Shown here: positions 41,760 to 51,390 of the stretch, in pieces
Layout of the letters: every line of letters begins with the position of its first letter
Numbering within the stretch: position 1 is the first letter of the stretch
DNA from: Chrysogorgia sp. JL179-B06
Taxonomy: Eukaryota; Cnidaria; Anthozoa; Scleralcyonacea; Chrysogorgiidae
Assembly (NCBI GenBank): GCA_035772405.1
Contig: JAYKKM010000250.1
Coordinates: 1,184,001 to 1,248,000 of the forward strand
Length of the DNA stretch: 64,000 nt
Direction of reading: 5' to 3'
Made by a program: the position numbers and the translations under genes
Notes under the pieces: model-generated
The model's input: only the letters and a program-made list of their open reading frames with translations
Told to the model about the DNA's origin: nothing
Databases searched by the model: none

Positions 41760-43394
41760 GTAATGTGCCTGTAATGATCACTTAATCTTATGTACTGGAT
41801 TATCTGTTCTCTTTGCATATCTCTAGATGGTTTTCGGCAACCTTGTACCCACTAGGGATTTTTGTTTCTGCAGTTTGATCATGGTCAATGTTTGGCTGCA
41901 TGGCCATCCAACTGCAGATGATAAAATCCCTTATAACACGTAAAAGTGGCAGAAGAAAATAATTATAAAGGAAAAAATTATGGTCACCGACCTTCTTTAA
42001 GAACTATGGCCTTAAACCTGCATTATCAAGTAGTTTACAAACCTACTTGCACAGGGAGCCCTAGCTAGACTTATGTAAAAGTTCTCGGAAAAAATTATTT
42101 AGTCCCTTAATAACGCTTCCCTTACCAATACATAAGCGTCTCTGTTAGATTTGGCACTAAATTGTCCTAAAATGGTCGGAATTTTTTGAAGTGTTGCATA
42201 ATGGCCATAAAAACACTGATTATTGAATGTGCGCAGTAAATGTGCGCAATGCAAAACTGAGGAATCACCTTAACCAGTGGCGTAACTGACGGGGCAGGAG
42301 GGGCCCCCCACAGAAAAGTTTGTCGGGAAATTTTGATCAAATTCGATCTATCGGGAAATTTGTTTGAAAAACTAGGTTTTACAATACTTTTGTGAAGTGT
42401 CGTCTGTCGATGCTTTATACGTAAGGTACAGTATGTTGGTGTAATAATTCCTTCGTTTTTATGTAAAATTGGAATTATGCTAGTAGAATTAGCTGATAAA
42501 GTTCGCTCAAATTGTTGCAAATGATGTTTCCGAGGTTCTAGATTTTTCAGGGGAGGATGCCCCGGACGAGGAATGTACAAGGTTGCATTTTCTGTTTTAA
42601 AGTTGATGTAAATTCTGTTCTGTGCAATGTCAGGTCCCAACATGTAAACATTGCCCAAATCTTGCATTATTTCCCATCTTCTAGTGTTTGTTTAAAAAGC
42701 ATGGTAAACCAAAATGATGCTAGCTATTAAAGACACAGTTTGCGATACACAAGGTTTTCTAAATCTTCTTCAAACAATATTGATATTGATATAATTTGAA
42801 TCTCTATAGGAATATGGTGAGTTTAGATATACTTGCCTGGAGTCCATACACATACGCTAGCCTATAGTTCAAAAATTTTCAATACATTTTGCAAGATTTA
42901 CGAAACCCCACACCTAAAATTTCACCAAGTTAATTGAAAAAACTTACTAGTTTTTTCAATTATTAATAAGTGTATCGCAAACTGTGCCTTTAACTAAAAA
43001 ACATTGTGTTTGACTGTTTTACCAACCAAAATGTTTACATATGGACTTTAGGGTACCTTGGTCCTTTAAATAAATAGCTCTTTTTCCATGATGAAATTTT
43101 CAAGTTTTTTGAAGGTGATGAAGGACATTTTTTTAATTTTGTGAGCCTTGCACAGTAAATTGGCAAACTTTTTTATTGTAAAAATTAAATAGCTATATTT
43201 ATGTTTTAATTAATATTTCTAATTCACAATGGTTATCTTACTCTGCCTAGATGTTTCCAGATTATTTTACTCTGTCTGACCTCGTATTCTCTTCACTCTT
43301 GCACCGGATTGGTTAACTTCTCAACACTTTCAACTTTTTACCTTCTGAATTCTAACTCTGCATATTTATTTTCTATTTGTCTTAAATTTATTAG
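41760..43394 (+). other. Intron of the P-like transposase
   Basis: Bounded by GTAATG and TTATTAG. It holds a TTAA MITE (42731-42989) and, around 42271-42310, a hAT-like end (AGTGGCGTAACTGACGGGGC). Confidence 0.75.
42731..42989. mobile_element. TTAA MITE, 259 bp
   Basis: Inverted ends AGACACAGTTTGCGATACAC, flanked by TTAA at 42727-42730 and 42990-42993. There is an internal palindrome around ACTAGTTTTTTCAATTA. Confidence 0.82.
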
Positions 43395-44194
43395 GTAATC
43401 ACAAAAGGCTTCTGTGGAACAATGGAGACACTCTGTCATGGAATCACATATCAGAGATGTACTTCTTTGATCTTGAAGATGGGCTACGCCTTCTTCCAAA
43501 GATAACTACTGACCATGTCAACCTCACATCTTATTCTGTAATGAGAGTAAATCTTGCAGCCCAAGTGTTGAGTTCAACAATGGCAAATGTGCTTAAGGAG
43601 TTTGGTGCACCTGAGACAAGAGGAACAGCCAAATTTTGTGAAATGATGGACACATTTTTTGACTGTTTCAATGTTCGCAGTTTATCAGAAGGTACCAAAA
43701 CACGAAAGACATTCCTGCTACCATATAAGGATGTAAATGACAAAAGATTTTCTTGGTTAACAGATGAGTTTCTTCCATATCTGTTTGAATGGCATAGAAG
43801 CATTAGAGAACGACCTGGCAACTTTGATGATAATGCACGTGCAAGAATGTTCCTGTCTCATCAGACATTTGAAGGCATGAAGATCAGTATTTATTCGTTG
43901 ATAGCACTTATCAAATTCCTGCTTGGTGCTGGGGTCAAGTTTGTTTTGACAAACCATTTCTGCCAAGATCCTGTAGAGCAATACTTTGGAAAGCAAAGAG
44001 GCATTGGTAGGAGATCTGACAATCCCACAATCTACACATTTGGCTACAATGACAACAAAATAAGAATGCAGAGATCAAACACCCAAGTTCTTGGCAATAC
44101 ATTAGGAAAAGATTCCACTCAAAAGCGAACACATGCTATTAACGAAGAACCACTACCCAGGCGTAAACAGAAAAAGTTGTCCAAACAGTGCTAG
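43395..44194 (+). CDS. P-like transposase, C-terminal exon
   Basis: The codon split by the intron rejoins as GSGNHKRLLWNNGD. The exon then reads HISEMYFFDLEDGLRLLPK, TDHVNLTSYSVMRVNLAAQV, TAKFCEMMDTFFDCFNVRS and FLPYLFEWHRSI. Next come FVLTNHFCQDPVEQYFGKQR (the QDxxEQxFGxxR block with the catalytic Glu) and a basic tail with PRRKQKK. It ends at TAG 44192-44194. With the THAP and central exons it gives a transposase of 850 or more residues, the normal length. Confidence 0.87.
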
Positions 44195-44236
44195 ATGACA
44201 AGGTTAACAAATACACTGCAAATACAGATTGGTTAA

Positions 44237-44420
44237 AGTGCACCTAATCCCAAATATTTTTATGGTCCTATTTGGAAGAACTTTTGAAATTACAGTATAA
44301 AGTAACTTCTTTTAAAGATTTTCGTTTTATTGCCTAGTTTTTGAAATATTTTATTTAGAAAGTATCCGGAATTAACATCACACATGCATAATGAGTTATG
44401 AGAGAGTGTGATAAATATAT
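44237..44420 (+). repeat. Half of a Kolobok-type MITE
   Basis: After TTAA at 44233-44236 it begins AGTGCACCTAATCCC and follows the left arm of the MITE at 21790 for about 170 bp. The right arm is absent; an (AT)n run (44453-44512) follows. Confidence 0.75.
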
Positions 44421-44452
44421 GTTTTCATCAAGTAAAAAGTCTAGTGTGCATA

Positions 44453-44486
<34 letters not shown>

Positions 44487-44512
44487 TATATATATATATA
44501 TATATATATAAC
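44453..44512. repeat. (AT)n microsatellite
   Basis: Two long AT runs separated by TAG. Confidence 0.9.
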
Positions 44513-44769
44513 CTACTTGTTGGATAAAATAACCCATTGAAATGGTTACATATTTCAACCAATCTGATTTTACAGTGTTGGGCTTGTCATCTGGATACTT
44601 GGTACATTATAATGGTCATTTCAAGCTGCCAAATCATTGAGACTTTATACAAAGTATAACTGGATTAACTCTTCATGTTTCAATTTCATATTTTTTTTAG
44701 TTATGTTTTAAAATGTTTTGAACTTGGTGTTCATATGTCTATTTAACCATAGTTACTCTCATGATTTAT

Positions 44770-44886
44770 TGGGGGGGGGGGGTGCAATTGAAAAATGTAA
44801 TAACTGAAAATAGGTGATCCCCCCTTTGTTGAAGCTCAACAAATTGAGGACCCCCACCTTTTCCAGCCCCCCCCCCCCCCCCCACC
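44770..44886 (+). repeat. Facing poly-G and poly-C tracts
   Basis: A run of 13 G (about 44770-44782) faces a run of about 17 C (44867-44883), 85 bp apart and able to pair. This is probably a decayed element end. Confidence 0.7.
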
Positions 44887-44923
44887 CCTCCCAAATTATG
44901 ACCAGTCCCTTACATGTAACTTT

Positions 44924-45986
44924 TTATTCAGTAATTGGAGGTTTATCTGAACTATTTTTTATTTGTTTTCTTAATGCCTTTGACTTTGAACTCTTCTGCT
45001 GAGCTTTATGCTTATTTATGACATCTCTTGCAAAACTAAATGATCTTACTGTGATGTAGAGTAATAAGACCTGGTGTAAAATGTCTTTGGACACATCTTT
45101 TGATACTTCTAGATCAGCAGACCTTACCCACTCCTGGAAAAAGCTGTCTAACTTAGGATTTTTTTCCAGATTATCAACAATGTCTGTTTTTGATATCTTT
45201 GTGATTTGTTCCTCAGACTCAGTTGTAACACTCTTAAAGTTAATTTCTGCTATTGTAAAAAATTTTTCAACAGTTTGGCTTACTTTCCAAAGACCCCCTC
45301 GATTTACACAGTCAACTAGAGTCTGATGTTTCACAATCACTGCTTTGTTTTCCAGCTTGGAGTACAGACAGTACTTGTTGCTTGGAATTTGTCATCCAAT
45401 CTTTAGACTTTCGGAGACGTTTGTGTAGAGTAAATAGAACATACCCACCAAGATACTGTAATGCTGCTTTTTCCTTCTCATTCAATACACTTGCAGTAGA
45501 TTTATGTTCTGATGTCACTTTACAAGTAGAATCTTTCTTAAATGATGCAATCTTGTCAGCCAACCTGGTGGCAAGCAGGACTGAGGACTGAAAAGGTAAC
45601 TGTGGAAAATACTCTGATGCTATGGACACTACAATTGCAAAGTATTTGGCATAAAACTTTTCAACCTTTCCTTTTCTGACGAAAGAGTACAGCTTCCTTA
45701 CTTGAGAAAACCTTGTTTCATCTTCCTTTCCAGCAATTTTAAAAATATAAACTTTGAAACTTTCTCTAACATTATCTGCACAGCAAGTATCTTTTTCTAA
45801 ACTCTTGCAACTTTGATTCACCAGGTTAATATAATCATCAATGTTGAATATATTCTCATCCATGTCGTCGAGTTTACTGGCTGAACTCCCAAGGCTTTCA
45901 TGCTTCGCATTTTTATGTCTTGTCAAACCTCCTTTACTTTTGCACTTTTTCCTACAAACAGTGCAACAAAATTCGCTTTCTGTCAT
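44924..45986 (-). CDS. P-like element accessory protein, exon 2
   Basis: After an ATTTTCAG acceptor the exon begins MTESEFCCTVCRKKCKSKGG and LTRHKNAKH, a C2H2 finger. ESFKVYIFKIAGKEDETRF, KAALQYLGGYVLFTLHKRLR and WMTNSKQQVLSVLQAG follow. At about 45330 the frame shifts by one. It continues QTLVDCVNRGGLWKVSQTVE, LLYITVRSFSFARDVINKHK and the basic end KALRKQIKNSSDK. The YLGGYxL...LVDxxNRGGLW...YxxVRSFSxA pattern recurs, to my knowledge, in invertebrate P-type elements, but the function is not known. It converges on the transposase gene. Confidence 0.65.
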
Positions 45987-46135
45987 CTGAAAATACATAG
46001 AAAATAGCATAAATATATGTTGAAAGAGCATCAAAAATTATATAAAACTATATACGACGGGAGTGCAGAATTATATGTCGGCCAAAATATTGAGTAAATA
46101 TGTTATATATTTTACTCAAAATGATGTCAACTTAC

Positions 46136-46255
46136 TTCTCCAATGGCTTCTTCAAAAGCATGTTGTAGTTCCTCCTCTCTGTCTAAAGCATCAGAGTGTA
46201 ACGGCTGTAAATTCGCTTCGATTTCATTCTCACATGGCTCCTGACATTCCGCCAT
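46136..46255 (-). CDS. P-like element accessory protein, exon 1
   Basis: A 120-nt exon from ATG 46255 (MAECQEPCENEIEANLQPLH) to GEAIGE-type acidic residues, ending with a GTAAGT donor (plus-strand 46130-46135). It is exactly 40 codons, so exon 2 at 45986 joins in phase zero. The start lies 121 bp inside the right TIR, mirroring the THAP exon on the left. Confidence 0.65.
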
Positions 46256-46392
46256 CTTTGTTTTTTGTGCACGGTGTAATACCACGTGACACTTAAATTT
46301 GCATGGCTCAACATATATAGACGGCATCCTTTGAAGTATACGAAGTCTCCAGACCATCCCCCTAGAGTGACTATGGGTTGACTGACTTTTAA

Positions 46393-46627
46393 TGGCTGAA
46401 GCACCACCAGTAGATCTTTCAACCTACGAATTTGATCCTTGTTGTCCCTTGCCCACTGGAACCACGTTATCAAAAAAGGACCATGCCAGCCAACCGACGT
46501 AGATTATCCAAAAGACAGATTTAATCGAAAATTTCTCTCATCGTGGTATGGCAATTTCGACTGGCTTGAGTATTCAAAGTCATCTGATAAAGCGTTTTGT
46601 TTCTACTGCCGAGTTTTCAACGGACAG
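46393..46627 (+). pseudogene. hAT transposase (TTF finger), exon 1
   Basis: Begins MAEAPPVDLSTYEFDPCCPL at ATG 46393, 11 bp after the P-like target duplication. The frame breaks at an A run near 46470, where one missing A would restore it. It then reads GPCQPTDVDYPKDRFNRKFL and LEYSKSSDKAFCFYCRVFNG, the TTF-type zinc finger of hAT proteins. Donor GTATAT at 46628. P-like insertion just upstream of the start may have separated the gene from its promoter. Confidence 0.72.
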
Positions 46628-46708
46628 GTATATAACACATTATCGTATATATAGAGTAATTGAGTAAACACGTCTGGCGATATTTACATTTGAAACAAAT
46701 GATCGTAA

Positions 46709-47087
46709 AGGTTGGGACACACGAGGCGACAAATCGCAGGGGCATGTCGCGGGGACATTTCCCCTGTTGAGGACACACGAAACGACAAATCGCGGTGGCA
46801 TGTCGCGGAGACATTTCCCTTGTTGAGGACACACGAGGGGACATGTCAGAAAAGGAAAATGAAAATAAAATAACGTTATGTGATTGGTTTATTTTAATTT
46901 TGTCCCGGCACTAGTTGCACGAGCTGTTCATACGATGGGACAAGTCACGGGGACATACTTTTGTCACCGCGACATGTTTCACGAATTCAAATCATTTTGA
47001 ATACATGCAACATGTTTTGCCTAGTACACACAACGGGATTTGTCCCTGCAACATGTCCCCGCGACATGTCCTTGTGTGTCCTAACCT
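46709..47087. mobile_element. Harbinger-type MITE, TAA duplication
   Basis: Ends AGGTTGGGACACACG and GTGTGTCCTAACCT are inverted, flanked by TAA at 46706-46708 and 47088-47090. It contains two to three imperfect tandem units with GGACACACGA, GACAAATCGC and ATGTCGCGG. It lies in intron 1 of the hAT gene. Confidence 0.78.
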
Positions 47088-47167
47088 TAAATAGCGTGGG
47101 TTGGAGTCAATGATAAAAAGATAATTATACAACCTCTAAAACTATTATATCATTTATTTATTTGTAG

Positions 47168-47365
47168 GTCTCGTTCAAAGGGGAGCCCGCATTCATCAAA
47201 ACTGGATTTAATAACTGGAAGAAAAGTGGGGCTTTTAAGAAACATGAAAGTTCAGAGTGCCACAAGAACTCTCTCCAGTCGTTTCGAATTTGGAAAAGCC
47301 AGAAACCGGTAGATCACCAACTTAGCGAAGATGCATTGAGACAAGAGTCTTACCGTCAACTAAAA
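47168..47365 (+). CDS. hAT transposase, exon 2
   Basis: Acceptor TTTGTAG, donor GTATGT. Encodes VSFKGEPAFIKTGFNNWKKS and FKKHESSECHKNSLQSFRIW, the second half of the TTF finger with its HxxxxxCH pattern. It joins exon 1 in phase and is open throughout. Confidence 0.75.
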
Positions 47366-47433
47366 GTATGTTTTTCAAGTCAATGTTCTTTTTGCCGTTG
47401 TCATTCCTATCTAATGTTGCTTTGTATTTTTAG

Positions 47434-47620
47434 GTTAAGAAAAATCGGACTATAATTGGAAAAATACTGGGTGTTGTTCGATTGCTGGGGAGACTTAATT
47501 TACCCTTCAGAGGCCATCGGGAAGGCGAATGTTCACTAAACAAGGGCGTATTTAAAGAATTTATTGAGCATATGGCAACGGTTGATCCTCTTATGGAAGA
47601 TCATCTTAAAAACTGCGCAG
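47434..47620 (+). CDS. hAT transposase, exon 3
   Basis: Acceptor TTTTTAG, donor GTAAAC. Encodes VKKNRTIIGKILGVVRLLGR and LPFRGHREGE, the RGHxE block before the catalytic core in TTF-hAT proteins, ending KNCAG with a split codon completed by exon 4. Confidence 0.75.
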
Positions 47621-47812
47621 GTAAACTAATATTTTTCTGTTCACAGCTCGACTTTGTATATGTACTGAATTTTGTCTAATTGTCTTTTTACATAACTTAC
47701 AAAAACTTTACGATTTGATTTGAACTAGGCTTATGTCTACAAAATGGTTTATGGTTAGTTTATACAAATCTTTTCAAAATACACGACCTTACGACTATGC
47801 ATCTTTATTTAG

Positions 47813-48588
47813 ATCACGCTACATATCTCAGTCCTGATATCCAGAATCAGACGATAGAGATAATTGGTTCGGCCATATCCGAAGAAATTATACGACGTGT
47901 TAAAGAAGCTACGTTCTTTGCAATCATTGCAGATGAAACACCCGACAGTGGAAAGATAGAACAGCTGTCCCTGCTTGTTCGCTATGTTCGGAATGGAACT
48001 ATAGAGGAACGCTTTCTATCTGTTGAACCAATGGATCAAACTACTGCCAAAGCCCTTCTGCACACTATCCGCGACAAGCTGGAAAATTGTGGAATAGCGA
48101 TCAGTAATCTGCGAGGTCAATGTTACGATGGTGCAAGCAATGTTTCAGGGATCTACACTGGTTTGCAAGCACGTGTAAAAGAGCTTTCGTCGTCTGCACT
48201 ATATACACATTGTTACGCCCATGTTTTAAACTTGGTTATTGTGGACACCATGACCAAGAACAAAACAGCCAGTGACTTTTTCGGAACATTGCAAAATTTG
48301 TATGTCTTCATCGAGACTTGCACGAAACGACATGCATTATATACAAAAAACCAAAAGCTAAGAAACAAGAAAGATAAAGATGGGAAACAGCGCGAGTACT
48401 TCCTCAAAAAGTTATCAGATACGCGATGGGCATGCAGAGCAGACAGCATTAAAGCAATTCACCATACTTTAGAAGCAGTACTTGACACGCTGGAGGATAT
48501 CAAGGACAAGGAAACCAAGGCAAATATTGTTGCAGAAGGTAAAGGACTGTTCAACAACATTGATTTTGAGTTTGTTCTGGCTTTAGAG
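47813..48588 (+). CDS. hAT transposase, exon 4 (catalytic core)
   Basis: Acceptor TATTTAG, donor GTAATT. Encodes DHATYLSPDIQNQTIEIIGS, EATFFAIIADETPDSGKIEQ (first catalytic Asp), SNLRGQCYDGASNVSGIYTG (second Asp), CYAHVLNLVIVDTM and LSDTRWACRADSIKAI (the conserved TRW). It is uninterrupted over 258 codons, so this region is well preserved. Confidence 0.82.
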
Positions 48589-48703
48589 GTAATTAGGTAA
48601 AGTATGTGGAAAATGCTTTCAAACTTCAATTTCAATTATATTTTCAGACGCAGAGACATTATGTTTTCACTCTATTAATCTGAAGGTATTCTTTTTTACA
48701 AAG

Positions 48704-49008
48704 GTTCTTAAAAAGGTCATGCAATGCATGTCAGCAAAGGAGTTTCTGATAAACTACAGTCGGAGGATTTGGATGTTGTGACTGGTTGTGAGAGAGTTGC
48801 TGATTTGCTGACCACATTAAGGGGTCTTCCATGTGAAAAGGAGTTTGATGCATTCTGGGCCAACAGTCTCACAAGATGCCATGATTTGAATATACCGGAA
48901 CCAAAAGAAATTCGTCCCCACAAGCTTCCTCGGCGAATTGATGACAACCCTGACACAGCTGTACAGTTTCTCCCAAAGGATAAGTTCAGAGTCACCTTTT
49001 ACTATAAC
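48704..49008 (+). pseudogene. hAT transposase, exon 5
   Basis: Acceptor TTTACAAAG; frame VLKKVM is then lost because ATGCA is duplicated at 48719-48728. Removing one copy restores VSKGVSDKLQSEDLDVVTGC and WANSLTRCHDLNIPEPKEIR, up to FYYN and donor GTAAGC. This is the insertion domain of the hAT core. Confidence 0.72.
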
Positions 49009-49076
49009 GTAAGCTAACTTGTTTTATTTCTGAATCAAATTGATTCAATCAATACGTTTATACCGAACCACTTTAA

Positions 49077-49177
49077 AGATCGATGAAGTAGATTTTCACA
49101 GAAATTGCATTGTTCATGCATAATTACTAATTATGCATGAACAATGCAATTTCTGTGAAAATCAACTTCATCGATCT
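49077..49177. mobile_element. 101-bp near-perfect hairpin flanked by TTAA
   Basis: About 49-bp arms beginning AGATCGATGAAG, with a single-base difference and almost no loop, flanked by TTAA at 49073-49076 and 49178-49181. It lies in intron 5 of the hAT. Confidence 0.85.
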
Positions 49178-49305
49178 TTAACTATTAATTAGTGGAAATG
49201 TTTCAGAACAGTAAGATATAATGTTTCAGAAGTTCTGCATGAAGAAGAATATTTGGACATTTTATAACAATCATACGTCATGGTGTTTTTATCTTTCTTT
49301 ACTAG

Positions 49306-49839
49306 ATTCTGGATCTCATGATTAGCTCGATCGAAAGTAGATTCGACAAACATGGTGTGTCAGTTTTGAAGGGACTTGGATACTTAGAGCCATCACGTGT
49401 AGGAAGTTCTGATGCTTGGACCAATATTTCTCTGGCAGTTGATTGGTTTAGAGCTGACTTGGATGTCGACGCCCTTGAGATCGAATTCCTTTCACTGCAG
49501 ACGTCTACGCTCCTAACTAATGTTCTAGACAACGCGAAATCGGAACAGAGAGAGGCCACTTTTATAGAGTTGTACCGAGTGCTTCGACATGATCCAGAGT
49601 GCTACAGCCAGGTTCTAGCACTTATGAAAATTTCACCAATACTGCCACTCACATCTTCGAGCGCAGAAAGGGCATTTTCGAAGCTCAAGCTCATTAAATC
49701 TCGACTTAGGTCCACAATGGGACAGGAAAGGCTTCAAAGTCTGATGCTTATGTCTGTAGAGTCTGATGTATTACAGGAACTAAATGTAGATAATCTCGTA
49801 GAAACTTTTGCAGGCATGGCACCGAGAAGACTGATTTAG
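49306..49839 (+). CDS. hAT transposase, exon 6 (dimerisation domain)
   Basis: Acceptor TTACTAG, phase zero after FYYN. Encodes ILDLMISSIESRFDKHGVSV and ends with the hAT dimerisation domain: LALMKISPILPLTSSSAERA, FSKLKLIKSRLRSTMGQERL and LMLMSVESDVL. Stop TAG at 49837-49839. The Glu of SAERAF is the third catalytic residue of hAT enzymes. Confidence 0.82.
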   Translation: MLDLMISSIESRFDKHGVSVLKGLGYLEPSRVGSSDAWTNISLAVDWFRADLDVDALEIEFLSLQTSTLLTNVLDNAKSEQREATFIELYRVLRHDPECYSQVLALMKISPILPLTSSSAERAFSKLKLIKSRLRSTMGQERLQSLMLMSVESDVLQELNVDNLVETFAGMAPRRLI

Positions 49840-50389
49840 TTTAAGTGCCATATTATTTGTTGTGTTGCTTGTGCATGTAAATACCAATTATATATCGTAT
49901 ACTTGCAAATTATGCCTATGCATGTGTCGACTACAAATTGTAATGTTGTTTATGTGAGTATATCGACTATATGTCAGTTTTGGCTACTATAAAATTCCAA
50001 CTCGACAATTTGAATGGCACTGTTTGAAATATATCAAAGCCCTAGGCCTAGTTCAAGTTCAAACGTCAAACGCACATAAACCTAACTCAATTGTCAAGAA
50101 TGTTTTCCGTAATTTAACCTAATTTGCATTGATTTTGGTTCATGTGAAGTTCCAGGTTTGAACTTGGCCTGAAACTTTTTGATGGGTCAAATTTCAGTTT
50201 GGTGTAGTCTAGATGGAAAATATAGCATTACAAGGTCCACATACATACGACTTATCATAAATAATTCTCAATAATTTTGATATGTGCACTACATTGTTTT
50301 GGTTTGGAGACAACAAAACTTTGCTATTTATGGCGATCAGTTATTTTTTTTAAATCTCGCCTCAGAATGTGGGAAATGCAGTCTGAGAG
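49840..50389. other. 3' non-coding part of the hAT, no gene
   Basis: No frame of interest; AT-rich. Confidence 0.5.
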
Positions 50390-50506
50390 ATTCTAGAATT
50401 CAAAAAATTTCCGGGGGGCATGCCCCCGGACCCCCCTAGCAGGCTCGCGTTTTCGACGCTCCACCAATTTCGCTCCCCCAAAGACAGAACCCTGGCTACG
50501 CCACTG
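50390..50506 (-). repeat. hAT right end
   Basis: AAATTTCCGGGGGGCATGCC and the closing TGGCTACGCCACTG are typical hAT end features. A related but different end (CCGGGGGAGCATGCCCCCG ... TTGGATCCGCCCCTG) lies at 51086-51172. Confidence 0.6.
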
Positions 50507-51063
50507 CATCCAACAAACCTGTAGCCTGCTGCAACTAGCATCAGAGAGGCAATGCTTCAGCCTGGGAAAGTTTGAACATCGCACTTTTCCAAAATAGCAA
50601 CCTGAAAAAAGGGCTTTCTAGGGCCAATCACCCAGTTAGCCTCTCAGACCAGGTAAAGCCTGAGAAACCAATGATTACGAAAACCACAAGAAAGAAACCA
50701 AATACTCCGAAGACAGATGGGCGGCGATCTTTTAAAGACAGTGTGACGGGCCAAATTTTGGTCGTCTGCGATCCAGATGAATGAATGTGAGTCATGAAAA
50801 CATTATTAATTTCCATATAGGGTCTATCTTATAAATAGTTGACTAAAATACTGTAGTTTGTTTTGCTACAGATATACAGGTATGCTGTTTTTCAAAATAA
50901 GCGAAACCAAAGCTAGTGGAAGTATATCTTATAACAAATACAAAGAGAAAAATGCAGATAGATAATAAATCTCCTAAATATAATGAAATATACTATTAAA
51001 ATGTACATATATAAACGTTTACATTTCTTAAGAAATATCTCTCAAAATGCAGGAAATGGCGTT
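50507..51063 (+). other. Short ORF 50572-50784, otherwise non-coding
   Basis: A 70-codon frame, Lys/Thr-rich (MITKTTRKKPNTPKTDGRRS), ending VCDPDE. It is not recognised and may be a fragment of an element interrupted by the hAT. Confidence 0.25.
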
Positions 51064-51390
51064 TTAGAGGTTTGAATATCCAAAATTTTCCGGGGGAGCA
51101 TGCCCCCGTACCCCCATAGATTGTACACTTCCCATATAAGCCATGGTCAGCATTTTAGTTGGATCCGCCCCTGATGTAGTGCTAGATATGTTTTGGGTAT
51201 TGAGCTGCTCAGCATTGAGTACAGATTTGACAGCTTGTATTAGAAAAATTGTCTGTATTACATTGTTTTGTATGGTCGCGGCTATCATTTTGGGGCTGTT
51301 GACACGTTGTGCATAAGCACTGTTAGATTGATTCATTTCTGTTGTTAAAACATGAGTTTCCAATAAAGACATGCCTTGTTTCATGGCCAT
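51064..51390 (-). pseudogene. Unrecognised ORF fused to a hAT-like end
   Basis: On the minus strand, MKQGMSLLETHVLTTEMNQS and IAATIQNNVIQTIFLIQAVK look like a helical protein segment. The frame then runs into the hAT-like end at about 51172, so the last 35 codons are not genuine. The family was not identified. Confidence 0.25.

Larger units (their letters stand above)
39523..46375 (+). mobile_element. P-like transposon, 6.85 kb, two convergent genes
   Basis: Inverted ends of at least 35 bp start CATAGTCACTC and contain GATGGTCTGGAGACTTCG. Perfect 7-bp duplications GGTTGAC flank it (39516-39522, 46376-46382). A THAP/P-type transposase gene runs right (39734-44194). A C2H2-finger gene runs left from the other end (46255-44924). 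GTGCACGGTG lies near both ends (39610-39619 inverted, 46267-46276). Nested inside are a TTAA MITE and part of another. Confidence 0.88.
39279..50506 (+). mobile_element. hAT element hosting the P-like insertion (ends tentative)
   Basis: The left end CAGTGGCGTAGCCA (39279) is complemented by TGGCTACGCCACTG ending at 50506. The six-exon hAT gene lies between, and the 39523-46375 element is inserted just before its start codon. The expected 8-bp duplications do not match cleanly (CCAACAGC on the left, CATCCAAC on the right), so the boundaries are probable rather than proven. Confidence 0.5.

Noticed and set aside
42167..42667. Minus-strand frame of 166 codons in the P-like intron
   Set aside because: No recognisable motif, no splice context, and it overlaps a hAT-like end; probably chance.
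44770..44886. G-quadruplex regulatory element
   Set aside because: The G run is a single homopolymer facing a C run and is more likely a decayed element end; no gene context supports regulation.
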